Part shown: positions 33,506 to 42,154 of the stretch, one piece after another
Layout of the letters: each line of letters begins with the position of its first letter
How positions within the stretch are numbered: position 1 is the first letter of the stretch
Source: Spirochaeta isovalerica
GTDB taxonomy: Bacteria; Spirochaetota; Spirochaetia; DSM-2461
Reading direction: 5' to 3'
DNA length: 64,000 nt
NCBI RefSeq assembly: GCF_014207565.1
Contig: NZ_JACHGJ010000001.1
Span: 868,001-932,000, forward strand
Translations under genes and position numbers: made by a program
The notes under the pieces: generated by a model
Seen by the model: the letters and a program-made list of their open reading frames with translations, nothing else
Databases searched by the model: none
What the model was told of the DNA's origin: nothing

Positions 33506-33534
33506 TTGGCTTTTTCTCTTTAGTCAGCTAAAAT
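33506..33534 (+). promoter_or_regulatory. Promoter of the lacI-type gene, leaderless arrangement
   Basis: TTGGCT (33506-33511), a 17-nt spacer and TAAAAT (33529-33534). The ATG at 33542 is 7 nt after the -10 and has no Shine-Dalgarno sequence. Confidence 0.6.
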
Positions 33535-33541
33535 CAATTTT

Positions 33542-34558
33542 ATGAAAAAGAAAGTGGATCGCGATAAAGTTGCCCGTTTGGCCGGCGTCAGTTCAGCTAC
33601 AGTTTCTCGCGTGTTCAACCACCCGGAAAAAGTCAGTCGGGAAAAACGGGAAACCGTTCTCGAAGCTGCTGAAAAGTTGAATTACAAACCCAATCTCAAT
33701 GCTGCCATTCTGGCAAAAGGGATCCACGGCAGGATTCTGCTTCTTGATAACAACAAGCTGCTCAAATACGACAGAAGCAACAGTTATTATTATTCCTGGT
33801 TATACGTGGATCTTTTAAATCAGATACGCGATGTATTAAAAAACACCATGTACGAACTGATTATTTCAAATCTGGAAGACTTACGTACTCAGGAATCAAA
33901 AGATCTGAAAGATTTTGACGGTATTATCTGCTTCGATATCGATACGATGGAGGACCTTGATCCGGTTATCAAATCCGGAGTTCCCTATGTTTTCGGACAC
34001 CATGTCAGGGATATGCCTCTGGTCGAAAGGATTTATACAGATAACTACTACGGAGGATATCTTCAAGCCCGTTTTTTAAAGGAAACCGGCCATGAAAGAA
34101 GTATCTACATTACAGGACTTATGGATCAGTTGAATGCCCATAAAGAACGTTTTGATGGCTTCCGGGAAGTTTATACAGATAAAAATATTCATGTTATCAA
34201 TGGAATCATAGGGAAAGACGGCGGTTGCGCTAGTGCTTTATCGGCGTTGGATCTTATCAGATCAGGAGAATACCGATCGATTGCCGTTGTCAATGATCTG
34301 ACGGCAATAGGCGTATATTTTGAACTGATGAACAAAGGGATCAGAATACCGGAAGATGTTTCACTGATAGGTTATGACAATCTGCCTTTTACGAATTTAC
34401 TGCCAAGACGCCTGTCTACTATCGATATAAAAATTGGACAACTTTACAGACAGGCAGCGGAACAGCTACTGAACATAATAGAAGGCAAAAGATCCGATTT
34501 GAACAGAAGTTACAAACCGGATCTTGTACGAGGGAGAACGGTAGCCGACAGAACCTAG
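33542..34558 (+). CDS. LacI/GalR-family transcriptional regulator
   Basis: 338 residues. The HTH and hinge helix are classical: DRDKVARLAGVSSATVSRVFNHPEKVSREKRETVLEAAEKLNYKPN. The C-terminal sugar-binding part has IGYDNLPFTNLLPRRLSTI. It is divergent from galT-galK and a palindromic site lies between them, so it is probably the gal regulator. It overlaps the META lipoprotein gene tail-to-tail by 4 bp. Confidence 0.92.
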   Translation: MKKKVDRDKVARLAGVSSATVSRVFNHPEKVSREKRETVLEAAEKLNYKPNLNAAILAKGIHGRILLLDNNKLLKYDRSNSYYYSWLYVDLLNQIRDVLKNTMYELIISNLEDLRTQESKDLKDFDGIICFDIDTMEDLDPVIKSGVPYVFGHHVRDMPLVERIYTDNYYGGYLQARFLKETGHERSIYITGLMDQLNAHKERFDGFREVYTDKNIHVINGIIGKDGGCASALSALDLIRSGEYRSIAVVNDLTAIGVYFELMNKGIRIPEDVSLIGYDNLPFTNLLPRRLSTIDIKIGQLYRQAAEQLLNIIEGKRSDLNRSYKPDLVRGRTVADRT

Positions 34559-34959
34559 CGCTTTTCAAAAACAAGAATCGGCTTCCCGTTTTCCAGAAGA
34601 TATAAGAGATCATTCCTGATCTCATAGGCATCGATTCTCGATAGTGACTGAAGGAATCGGTGCTCCTGGTCAGTCTCATCGGGACAGGCCATCATTGTAG
34701 TCGCAATCATACCGAATGACAGATTATTACTCTCTAAAGAATAATCACCGAAAAAGTTATTGCATGATGCATTTCCGCCGACCTTCAATGACTCAAAGTC
34801 CAGTTCGATAAAAGGGTCTTTATCGTTCAACTGAACAATATCCCTATCACCCTCTATTTCAACAAGATACCATCTTGTATTCTCAATTGAATTTTCGGTT
34901 GATGCACAACCCGCTGCAATCAAAAGCAGAACAAAAAATGGCAGTAAGAAACGTTTCAA
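34555..34959 (-). CDS. META-domain (HslJ-like) lipoprotein
   Basis: About 134 residues from the TTG at 34959, chosen because GGAGGA lies 5-6 nt upstream; a GTG at 34977 would add six residues. Lipoprotein signal KRFLLPFFVLLLIAAGC (lipobox AAGC). The META domain has NTRWYLVEIEG, VGGNASCNNFFGDYSL, GMIATTMMACPD and FLQSLSRIDAYEI. The exact role of HslJ-type proteins is unclear; some are linked to stress. Confidence 0.88.
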   Translation of the reverse strand: MKRFLLPFFVLLLIAAGCASTENSIENTRWYLVEIEGDRDIVQLNDKDPFIELDFESLKVGGNASCNNFFGDYSLESNNLSFGMIATTMMACPDETDQEHRFLQSLSRIDAYEIRNDLLYLLENGKPILVFEKR

Positions 34960-35089
34960 AATTATCCTCCGTCGCACGATATTAGTGAATTATTTGGAAT
35001 GTTTCAAGGAGATACAAAATATCTGTTCCTTTTACATTTTTAAATACCTGTAGCTCTTTCAATTTCAATAAAAAATAACTTGTAAGAAC

Positions 35090-35117
35090 TTGACTAAAAA
35101 TTTCATACACGTATAAT
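35090..35117 (+). promoter_or_regulatory. Sigma-70 promoter of tRNA-Val
   Basis: TTGACT (35090-35095), a 16-nt spacer and a perfect TATAAT (35112-35117), 11 nt before the mature 5' end of the tRNA. The 110 bp further upstream hold no gene that I can see. Confidence 0.8.
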
Positions 35118-35128
35118 ACTCATGAAAC

Positions 35129-35202
35129 GGGCGGCTAGCTCAGCTGGTTAGAGTACATGCTCGACACGCATGGGGTCGGCGGTTCGAGTCCGCCGTCGCC
35201 CA
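35129..35202 (+). tRNA. tRNA-Val (anticodon GAC), with C at position 33
   Basis: 74 nt without an encoded CCA. The acceptor stem pairs GGGCGGC with GTCGCCC. The D stem is GCTC/GAGT, the anticodon stem CATGC/GCATG, and the T arm GGCGG-TTCGAGT-CCGCC. The anticodon loop is TCGACAC, giving anticodon GAC with A35, C36 and A73, all valine identity elements. Position 33, nearly always U, is C. The CCA end must be added by the Cca enzyme encoded at 4294-5661. The gene has its own promoter and terminator. Confidence 0.93.
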
Positions 35203-35207
35203 ATTTC

Positions 35208-35238
35208 AAGGAATCTGTTTTCAGATTCCTTTTTTTTT
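35208..35238 (+). terminator. Terminator after tRNA-Val
   Basis: A 10-bp perfect stem (AAGGAATCTG / CAGATTCCTT) with a TTTT loop, followed by a T run. Confidence 0.9.
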
Positions 35239-35252
35239 AATTTTTCCACCAC

Positions 35253-35283
35253 AAAAAAAAAGAGATCCGAAGATCTCTTTTTT
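35253..35283. terminator. Bidirectional terminator at the end of the che operon
   Basis: AAAGAGATC and GATCTCTTT form a stem around CGAA, with A and T runs on both sides. It lies 20 bp from the cheY stop codon and so ends the che operon on the minus strand. Confidence 0.85.
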
Positions 35284-35303
35284 CAATTATTAATATTCAG
35301 AAA

Positions 35304-35738
35304 TTAATTGAGTACACTGACAACTCTTTCCAGAACTTTTTTTCTATCCAGAGGTTTGACGATATAGTTTTTGGCCCCTGCAAGCAAAGCTTTTTTTACA
35401 AGGTCCTGTTTTCCGAGAGCACTGACCATAACGACTTTTGCATCTTTGTCAAACTCAACGATTTGTTCGAGCGCTGTAACTCCATCCATTTTCGGCATTG
35501 TGATATCCATTGTCACAAGGTCCACATTGGGATAGAGTTCCTTGTATTTTTCAACACCCTCGACACCGTCTGCGGCTGTACCAATGATCTCAAAACCTTC
35601 CGAACTGAGGATCTGGCTAATCTGTTTGGTCACGAACATGGAATCATCGACAATCAGAACTCTGTAAGCCTGTCCTGTGCCGCTGAGTCCATCGGGCGAA
35701 CGCTCGTTAATTGATGGAAAATCACTCGTAGTTTTCAT
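35304..35738 (-). CDS. cheY: Chemotaxis response regulator CheY
   Basis: 144 residues. Receiver domain with the acidic pair D31-D32 in LIVDDSMFV, phospho-acceptor D78 in TMDITMPKMDG, and the conserved Lys in IVKPLD. About 24 disordered residues precede the domain, an unusual extension. It is last in cheA-cheW/R-cheX-cheY. AAGGGGGG precedes the ATG and overlaps the TAA that would end full-length cheX. Phospho-CheY acts on the flagellar motor switch. Confidence 0.96.
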   Translation of the reverse strand: MKTTSDFPSINERSPDGLSGTGQAYRVLIVDDSMFVTKQISQILSSEGFEIIGTAADGVEGVEKYKELYPNVDLVTMDITMPKMDGVTALEQIVEFDKDAKVVMVSALGKQDLVKKALLAGAKNYIVKPLDRKKVLERVVSVLN

Positions 35739-35749
35739 ATATCCCCCCC

Positions 35750-36214
35750 TTATGACCTTTCTCTAATCGCTACATTGATTTCAACTTTTCCCTGAGGAAC
35801 TTCAAAAGGAACAATCAGAGCTTCAACGTTCATATCGGTTACTTTCATATTCTGTCCGGTAATAATAGCCGGAGGAGTCAAATCGAAACGGAACCCCAAG
35901 TCATGCAGCTTGGTCACGGCCTACGCTGTAATCATATTTGCCAGCTCAGTTATTGTGGCTTTAACCAGATCATCTATTTCAGTCAGTTCTTCCGCATTCA
36001 TTACAGATGAAATTTCAATAGCAGTTTTTTCGTCCATATCGAAGAGAACACGTCCTTCCACATCTCCAGCCAGACCAACGATAGCGGCCACACCCATAAC
36101 CGGCTGACTGCTCTTTTTCAAGTAAAGATCGCCACGCGTAACTTCGGTATTCAACACCTCTTTCATGATGCTGTAGGCTGATTCAACAAAAGGGTTAATA
36201 TATTCAACTCTCAT
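35750..36214 (-). pseudogene. cheX: CheX phosphatase gene with in-frame TAG (interrupted or recoded)
   Basis: From the ATG at 36214 the frame encodes a typical CheX: MRVEYINPFVESAY and GVAAIVGLAGDVEGRVLF. The phosphatase motif is E90-L-A-N93. A TAG at 35921-35923 is codon 98. The same frame stays open for 56 more codons (AVTKLHDLGFRFDLTPPAIITG and on) to a TAA at 35750-35752, giving a family-like 154-residue length. CheX dephosphorylates CheY-P. The stop removes the C-terminal third, which includes strands of the fold. It is either a nonsense mutation, a sequencing error or readthrough. Confidence 0.85.
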
Positions 36215-36244
36215 TCAATGACTCCTGTATATTTTTCTGAACAA

Positions 36245-37582
36245 TTATTTTTTTCTGTAGGCACTGATACCATTTGCCGAAATATCCTCCCAACCACTCA
36301 GGTTCGGCAATCTTTCATTCTGTCCGAGGATCAGAACTCCATTATCTTTAAGATTATCCAGAATAACCTGAATAACTTTATTCTGCAGTTCCACTTTGAG
36401 GAACGACAAGACATCTCTTATTATAACCATATCCAATCTTGAAAAAACTTCAAGGTTTTCCAGGTCTCTGAATTCAAACATGATAAGATCTTTCATGGAA
36501 TTCTGAAACTGAAGCCCCGAATTGCTCTCGACCATGAACTCCTGATAAAAATCGGGCACAGAATTTTTCTGAAAAAGAAGCCCGGGGGCAGAAGCAACAC
36601 TGATCAGATCCTTGTCAGATCCGTGAATTTTTATATTAAGATCGGATTTATACTTTTTGAGCATGGACAGCACAGAATATGTTTCATAACCTTTTCCGCA
36701 CCCGGGATTCCAGACATTGAAATTGACTCCCGATGTCTGGGGAATAAAGGCTGTAACGGCATGAATATACTCTTCACTCCAGAGACTCTCGGTATAAGGG
36801 GAATAAAAGGATGTGAGATAAGAGTCCGCATCGTCCACACCGGTAAGCTGGATTGACTTGTTGCTGTTATATCTGTCTTCAAACCACTGGCTGTACCGTC
36901 TTCTGATCCAGTCATCATTAACAGGGGAAGCGTAAAACTGTTTGAAGGTGATAAGCGTTTCCTTGATAAATCCCAGCTCTCTTTCAGACTGATCAACAGG
37001 TTCAGAAGCTTGCTGTACCGATTGAGACTCTGCAGGTGCAGCAGCGAAACGACCGGAAGAACTCTCCATTGCCGGAACCGTATCATCTTCATCGTTTTTA
37101 GTTCCGAAAATAGCTTCAACATCAAGAATGACATAAAGCCTGTTGTTATTTTCAGCAACTCCGCTGATATATTTGATATTAATATCGCCGAACAGAGGAT
37201 GGGGAGGCTGTACGCTCTCGCTGGAAATACCGACGACTTTATCAATCTCGTCGACGATAATACCGATTACATGATCCTCAAGCCGGACTATGATCATGCT
37301 TTCCAGTTCGTTTTCACCGGATTGCTTGGCAGGCTGATTAAAAAAGATTCTTAAATCGATGACGGAAATAATATCTCCCCGGAGATTATAGACTCCACGG
37401 ACATAAGGTGCGGAATTCGGTACGAAAGTGAATTTTCCGGCTTTGGAAATTTCTTTAACCGTCATTATATCGATTCCGTAATCTTTTCCGGCCAATGAGA
37501 ATGTTACCATTTTAAAATCTATCGAAGACTCTTTTTTGGCTTCCTGCTGTAAAAGATCTATGTCTGTAATTACATTATCCAT
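36245..37582 (-). CDS. CheW-CheR-like hybrid chemotaxis scaffold
   Basis: 445 residues. Residues about 20-165 are a CheW domain (FSLAGKDYGIDIMTVKEI, YNLRGDIISVIDLRIFF, GIIVDEIDKVVGI). A linker of about 40 residues follows, then a C-terminal CheR-like methyltransferase fold (FNVWNPGCGKGYETYSVLSML, IHGSDKDLISVA, DMVIIRDVLSFLK). The SAM-binding motif is altered relative to CheR, so catalysis is doubtful. From established knowledge, spirochaetes carry such CheW-CheR-like proteins in their receptor arrays. It lies between cheA and cheX. Confidence 0.9.
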   Translation of the reverse strand: MDNVITDIDLLQQEAKKESSIDFKMVTFSLAGKDYGIDIMTVKEISKAGKFTFVPNSAPYVRGVYNLRGDIISVIDLRIFFNQPAKQSGENELESMIIVRLEDHVIGIIVDEIDKVVGISSESVQPPHPLFGDINIKYISGVAENNNRLYVILDVEAIFGTKNDEDDTVPAMESSSGRFAAAPAESQSVQQASEPVDQSERELGFIKETLITFKQFYASPVNDDWIRRRYSQWFEDRYNSNKSIQLTGVDDADSYLTSFYSPYTESLWSEEYIHAVTAFIPQTSGVNFNVWNPGCGKGYETYSVLSMLKKYKSDLNIKIHGSDKDLISVASAPGLLFQKNSVPDFYQEFMVESNSGLQFQNSMKDLIMFEFRDLENLEVFSRLDMVIIRDVLSFLKVELQNKVIQVILDNLKDNGVLILGQNERLPNLSGWEDISANGISAYRKK

Positions 37583-37605
37583 TAACGTATCTCCAATAAA
37601 TTCTC

Positions 37606-40047
37606 TTAATGCACTATTGTGGCGGCTCTTGCCATTCTGTCAGCCTGTTCTTTTTTAACACCCAGATCCAGCAGCTGTGCGACATCGATTATCAGGGAAA
37701 CGGTACCGTCACCCAGGATAGTTGCGCCGGCAATACCCGGTGAGTTGGTATATTTGTCGAGAAGCGGTTTGATTACGACATCCTCTTCTCCGATCAACGA
37801 GTCCACCATGAGTCCCATTTTCTTGTCTCCGCTACCGACGATGACAATAAACTTATATTCGGCATCGGAAGTGGAAGGAATCCGGAATATATTGCCAAGC
37901 CTCATAAGAGAAATGACCTCGTCCCGGACGTTGAAAACTTCATATCCGTCAATCATATTGATACTGGACTGTTTGACTCTGTGAGATTCCGCTACCGAGG
38001 TTATTGGTATGGCGTAAACTTCCGGTCCCACGCGAACGAGCAGTCCCTGAATAATGGCCAGAGTTAATGGTAAGCGAATGGTAAAAGTAGTTCCCATACC
38101 CTTTTCAGACCATACAGTAACCGTTCCGTTCAGCTTTTCAATCTGTTTACGAACGACATCAAGACCGACTCCCCTGCCGGAAATATCGGTAACTGTTTTC
38201 GCAGTGGAAAAACCCGGTTCAAATATGAGATTGTAAGCTTCCATATCCGTAAGATTTTTACTCTGATGGATGACTCCGCGACTTATGGCTTTCTGGCGGA
38301 CTTTATCAACATCAATTCCGGCTCCATCATCGGTAATTTCAATAACAATGAGGTTACCTTCATTTCTGGCAGATAGTAAAATGCGACCCTCTTCGGGTTT
38401 ACCGGCTTTTTTTCTCACGTCCGGACTCTCGATACCGTGATCCAGAGAATTTCTGACACAGTGCATCAGAGGATCGAGAAGTTCTTCAATAACAGACTTG
38501 TCAAGTTCCGTATCCTCTCCCATGATATCGAGTTGGATCTGCTTGCCCAGCTTTTTCGACATATCCCGGACGAGCCTTGGGAAACGGGAGAAAATCTGAT
38601 TAATCTGAACCATTCTGATCCGGAGAATTCCCTCGTGGAGGTCTCCTGTATTTCTGGCCAGATTAGCCGCGGTCCCTTTGAACTGATTGACTGCGGATTT
38701 TATGGAATCATCAAAATCATCGAACAGAGTTGTCAAATCGCCGAAACGCTTGTTGACATCTTTTTTTACAACTTTGAGATTATCTTCATTGCGGTATTCT
38801 TCAATGTATTCTGGAATGGATTCAAAAAGATTTTTGACCTTCTCCTTATATTCAGCTTCAACGGACTGAAGTGTATTCAAACACTCAGTAAACTGATTGC
38901 TTATCTGATTAAACGTCGCCTTATTAATTACCGCTTCGCTGACCAGATTAAGCAGGTTATCGATTCTCTTGCTGTCTACGCGGAGAATAGATCCAACCAC
39001 TTTATCTTTAGTTTTGGCTTTGACTTTGGTTTTCTTTGCCGCTTCGGCAAAAGCTTTAGGGGTTTGGATCTCATCAGTTTCACTGCGGTTTTCAGGCTCT
39101 TCCTGAACAGGCTGAGCTGAGACTTTCGCAGGTTCCCTGACAGCTGTAGGTGTTGAGACAGGCTCCGGCTGTTTCACTTTGCGGGCCGGTTCAGCGGAAG
39201 CTGCAGGCGCATATCCCGGAGCCGAAGGGTTTTCGACCTGGTTAACAACAATTGATGTAGTCACATCAGAAATGGTTGCCCTTGCAATGATATCATCTTC
39301 TTCGAGATCAGTGGTCAGATAATAATCCACAACAGGATGATACCTGTCTTCATAAAGCTCTTCAAAATCGGGAACAGTCTTAAGTATGATCCCGGCTGCT
39401 TTAAGTGCTGCGTAAACCTGAATTCCTCCAACGGAATTCATGGGGTTGGATTCATCAAAACTGACAGAGACCCTCAGCACATCATTGCCTTTTCCGGCAG
39501 CTTCGAAAAGCTCCAGAGTTTCGTACTCGCTCAATCCTGTTTTCTGAACCGCTACAGAAGCCTGAGCCGGCTGAGACTGTGGAGCTGCCGATGCGACGGG
39601 GGCGGCTGCGGGTTCCGGCTGCGCCGGTCTGGTTGCAGGAGTTCCGTTTTTATTCTCCAGGGCCGATTGCAGCTGATTTTTAATATCCGAGATATCATCG
39701 CTGAAGACGTCCCCTTCCGATCGGGATTCCAGCATGGCTTTGATTACATCAATGGAAGACAACAGACCATCGACAACATCACCCGATACAGCGACGTTTC
39801 CGCTCCGGATCTCATCAAGCAGGTCTTCCACTATGTGGGTGAACTCGGCAAGTTCCGTCATCTGAACTGTGGCGGCTCCGCCTTTTAAAGTGTGAGCTGC
39901 TCTGAAAATCTCATCTATCGCATCATGATCAGATGGGTCATTCTCAATCGATAATATATTTTGTTCAAGAATTTCAACCTGTAGGTTTGCTTCGATAAAG
40001 AAATCTTTTAAAAGCTCTTCGTTGTTGGGATCAAGGTAATCACTCAT
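37606..40047 (-). CDS. cheA: Chemotaxis histidine kinase CheA
   Basis: 813 residues. P1 HPt domain with phosphorylated H52 in RAAHTLKGGAATVQM, then an Ala/Pro/Gln-rich linker, a P2-like CheY-binding domain (about 170-270) and another linker. The dimerisation domain (about 345-520) is longer than in enteric CheA. The HATPase has MHCVRNSLDHGIE, ITDDGAGID, GFSTAKTVTDISGRGVGLDVV and GTTFTIRLPLTLAI. A CheW-like P5 domain follows. It heads the che operon. TTGACA-N16-TGAAAT lies upstream (40058-40085). Confidence 0.96.
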   Translation of the reverse strand: MSDYLDPNNEELLKDFFIEANLQVEILEQNILSIENDPSDHDAIDEIFRAAHTLKGGAATVQMTELAEFTHIVEDLLDEIRSGNVAVSGDVVDGLLSSIDVIKAMLESRSEGDVFSDDISDIKNQLQSALENKNGTPATRPAQPEPAAAPVASAAPQSQPAQASVAVQKTGLSEYETLELFEAAGKGNDVLRVSVSFDESNPMNSVGGIQVYAALKAAGIILKTVPDFEELYEDRYHPVVDYYLTTDLEEDDIIARATISDVTTSIVVNQVENPSAPGYAPAASAEPARKVKQPEPVSTPTAVREPAKVSAQPVQEEPENRSETDEIQTPKAFAEAAKKTKVKAKTKDKVVGSILRVDSKRIDNLLNLVSEAVINKATFNQISNQFTECLNTLQSVEAEYKEKVKNLFESIPEYIEEYRNEDNLKVVKKDVNKRFGDLTTLFDDFDDSIKSAVNQFKGTAANLARNTGDLHEGILRIRMVQINQIFSRFPRLVRDMSKKLGKQIQLDIMGEDTELDKSVIEELLDPLMHCVRNSLDHGIESPDVRKKAGKPEEGRILLSARNEGNLIVIEITDDGAGIDVDKVRQKAISRGVIHQSKNLTDMEAYNLIFEPGFSTAKTVTDISGRGVGLDVVRKQIEKLNGTVTVWSEKGMGTTFTIRLPLTLAIIQGLLVRVGPEVYAIPITSVAESHRVKQSSINMIDGYEVFNVRDEVISLMRLGNIFRIPSTSDAEYKFIVIVGSGDKKMGLMVDSLIGEEDVVIKPLLDKYTNSPGIAGATILGDGTVSLIIDVAQLLDLGVKKEQADRMARAATIVH

Positions 40048-40057
40048 ATAAAACTAA

Positions 40058-40085
40058 ATTTCATATAAAATAACCATATTGTCAA
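40058..40085 (-). promoter_or_regulatory. Possible promoter of the che operon
   Basis: On the minus strand: a perfect TTGACA (40080-40085), a 16-nt spacer and a weak TGAAAT (40058-40063), 10 nt before the cheA ATG. No Shine-Dalgarno sequence is seen. Confidence 0.4.
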
Positions 40086-40170
40086 GTTTCAAAAATAAAT
40101 TATGTGATATATGGAAGATGATCTATGTTCCGTTTATAATTTGATTTAGATAGTTTTACAGGAAAATATC

Positions 40171-41037
40171 ATGAAACAAATCAAGACTGGGATTCTCATG
40201 ACTTTCGGGCTTCTGTTACTTTTTCCTCTGGCATCTGCCGACATAACGACAGGCTTTACTTTGAGCAATGGCGGTTTTAATACGGATCCTCAATCTGCCG
40301 ATCTTTCTCTGGTCTGGGGTTTTTCGACCGGAACCGGTTACGACATCAACGATCTGTTATCCGCGTCGGTGGAAGTGTCCCGCGAAGACCTGACGGGAAA
40401 TTTTATAAACAGCCGGTTGTCCTACACCGGCACTCATGTTCTTATTTCCGCTGGCCCGTCGTTCGCTTTTCTGAATAACGGCGAAAGCAGGATAAAACCA
40501 GCCATAAACAGTTCTGCTGCTGTACGCAAAGAGGGGCTTTTCTGTCTATCGGCGTCATACTTTTCCACCATCGGAGGTCTATCCGACAGAGATTCCGACT
40601 ACACACAAAGCCAGGTTAATGTATCCTTAAGTTTGAATATTCCCGGTGCAATTTGCACATTTTCGTTCGAAAACAGTCAATTCAGCCGATACGGAGATTA
40701 TTCGAACTATCTCTCACTGACTAAAGATGGCAGGTCGGTTTACCAAATGGAAGCGGATTTATACAGAAAAAACATACCATTCAATCTGCTTATCTCTCTC
40801 GGATACAAATCGAACAGACGGGTATTCCCCTCTGATGATGCAGATAGCCGCGATACGGCTGCCTACGGCCATATTTTCGTTGGAGCGGGGACAATAGTCA
40901 GAATAGGGAAAAAGTTCGAACTGAAGGCTCTTATGGACTACAGCCTCTACAGTTTCTCATTAAGCGGCGATCTACCCGCTGATATTATTCCCGATTTCCT
41001 TTTTAAAGTGGAAACTGAATTTATCTATAAGTTCTAA
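40171..41037 (+). CDS. Putative outer-membrane beta-barrel protein
   Basis: 288 residues. Signal peptide (MKQIKTGILMTFGLLLLFPLASA). The mature part has alternating short strands with aromatic ends and ends in Phe (TEFIYKF), as outer-membrane barrels do. The pattern suggests about 12 strands. Function unknown. AGGAAAA lies before the ATG. It is divergent from cheA and followed by a strong terminator. Confidence 0.7.
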   Translation: MKQIKTGILMTFGLLLLFPLASADITTGFTLSNGGFNTDPQSADLSLVWGFSTGTGYDINDLLSASVEVSREDLTGNFINSRLSYTGTHVLISAGPSFAFLNNGESRIKPAINSSAAVRKEGLFCLSASYFSTIGGLSDRDSDYTQSQVNVSLSLNIPGAICTFSFENSQFSRYGDYSNYLSLTKDGRSVYQMEADLYRKNIPFNLLISLGYKSNRRVFPSDDADSRDTAAYGHIFVGAGTIVRIGKKFELKALMDYSLYSFSLSGDLPADIIPDFLFKVETEFIYKF

Positions 41038-41059
41038 ACAAGTCCTGTTTATAAATACA

Positions 41060-41084
41060 AAAAAGACCGCCGCGGCGGTCTTTT
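41060..41084. terminator. Bidirectional terminator between the barrel gene and flaA
   Basis: AAAGACCGCC and GGCGGTCTTT pair perfectly around a GC loop, with A and T runs on both sides. It sits between convergent genes. Confidence 0.9.
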
Positions 41085-41104
41085 CTATATAGTAACTTAA
41101 GGAG

Positions 41105-42100
41105 TTACTCAGCTGCAGGTACAGTCGCAGCTTCGTCTGTCGTTGCAGTCGCAGCGCTGGAATCCATCTTTTTGCCTTCAAGATATCTGAGGACCTGAAG
41201 ATTTCCAAGTCTTTTCAGCTCGGCGTTTCTTCTGGCTTCTTCTCTGTCGGCGAGAATGTTCCAAACAGCTTCATCATCAACATCTTTATCGATATCATCT
41301 CTTACAGCGAGGTCATATACGACTTTGATATCTTTGATGTAGGAGATAAAGTCTCCACCTTCCTGCTGTGCGTCTCTTGTGAACAGAATTCCGTCAAGAG
41401 TTACAGAGGGAGTGTTTCTCGGGTAGAGAGGGTATGTTGTTAGTTCTCTGTTTCTTACCTGAGTGATGTAATTGGGGTTGTTCCACTGAAGCTCTCTCCA
41501 TCCATCGAAGTCGAGATAGCTCATAAAGATAGTCTGAACCTGCTCGTTATCATCTCTGAGAAGTATGGAGAGACCCATGGGAAAATTTCTTCCCAATACG
41601 TTAACCTTTACGGATTTGAGAACACCAACGTTCTTTACAACTCCGTATCCGTTGAACTGGTCGCCTCTTTTGGCTTCTTCATCAACTGTGCTGGTAGCAT
41701 AAGCGGGGATTTCAAAGGGGGGTCTTACAACTGCGTTTGAATTGAAAGTTCCCAGTGGGAAATGAATCCTTACACCCATAATCTGCTCACCGGCGAATTT
41801 AGCTGCCTCATCACCTGTAGTGACAGCCAATACATAGGACTTGCTATCATTCAGGACAGTTCGTGAAGAGGAACTGAGTCTGACTTCCCAATTCGGAATG
41901 TAGAGAGAAGTCTGCATTGCGGCTTTTTCTTCGTCCGTATAACGCGTACCGGCAACGGAACTGAAATCCATCAGTGTCGCTTTGTTCTGTCCCTGATAAT
42001 CGTCCACCAGTTCGGCGAAGTCGATAAGAACAGATTCTTCAGCAAATACTGATGAAACAAGAAAGAGTGCAACTCCCATCAATGCGAAGAACCGTTTCAT
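41105..42100 (-). CDS. flaA: Flagellar filament outer-layer (sheath) protein FlaA
   Basis: About 331 residues from the ATG at 42100, which has AAGGAG 7 nt upstream; the longer frame is rejected. Signal peptide (MKRFFALMGVALFLVSSVFA). The mature start has the FlaA features DFAELVDDYQGQNKATLMDFS, MGVRIHFPLG and NPNYI. FlaA coats the FlaB core of periplasmic flagella in spirochaetes. It ends in Ala/Thr-rich low-complexity sequence. A sigma-70 promoter precedes it, unlike the sigma-28-like flaB promoter. Confidence 0.94.
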   Translation of the reverse strand: MKRFFALMGVALFLVSSVFAEESVLIDFAELVDDYQGQNKATLMDFSSVAGTRYTDEEKAAMQTSLYIPNWEVRLSSSSRTVLNDSKSYVLAVTTGDEAAKFAGEQIMGVRIHFPLGTFNSNAVVRPPFEIPAYATSTVDEEAKRGDQFNGYGVVKNVGVLKSVKVNVLGRNFPMGLSILLRDDNEQVQTIFMSYLDFDGWRELQWNNPNYITQVRNRELTTYPLYPRNTPSVTLDGILFTRDAQQEGGDFISYIKDIKVVYDLAVRDDIDKDVDDEAVWNILADREEARRNAELKRLGNLQVLRYLEGKKMDSSAATATTDEAATVPAAE

Positions 42101-42154
42101 TAAGTGCTCCTTCATACTTTGGTTAAGTATAATACTATTGGTCTCTATAAAAAA

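Noticed and set aside
35921-35923. TAG in cheX as pyrrolysine or general stop reassignment
   Set aside because: Several intact genes here end in TAG (flaB, cca, the lacI-type gene, the HD-GYP gene), so TAG is a normal stop. Local readthrough remains open but a coded amino acid is not supported.
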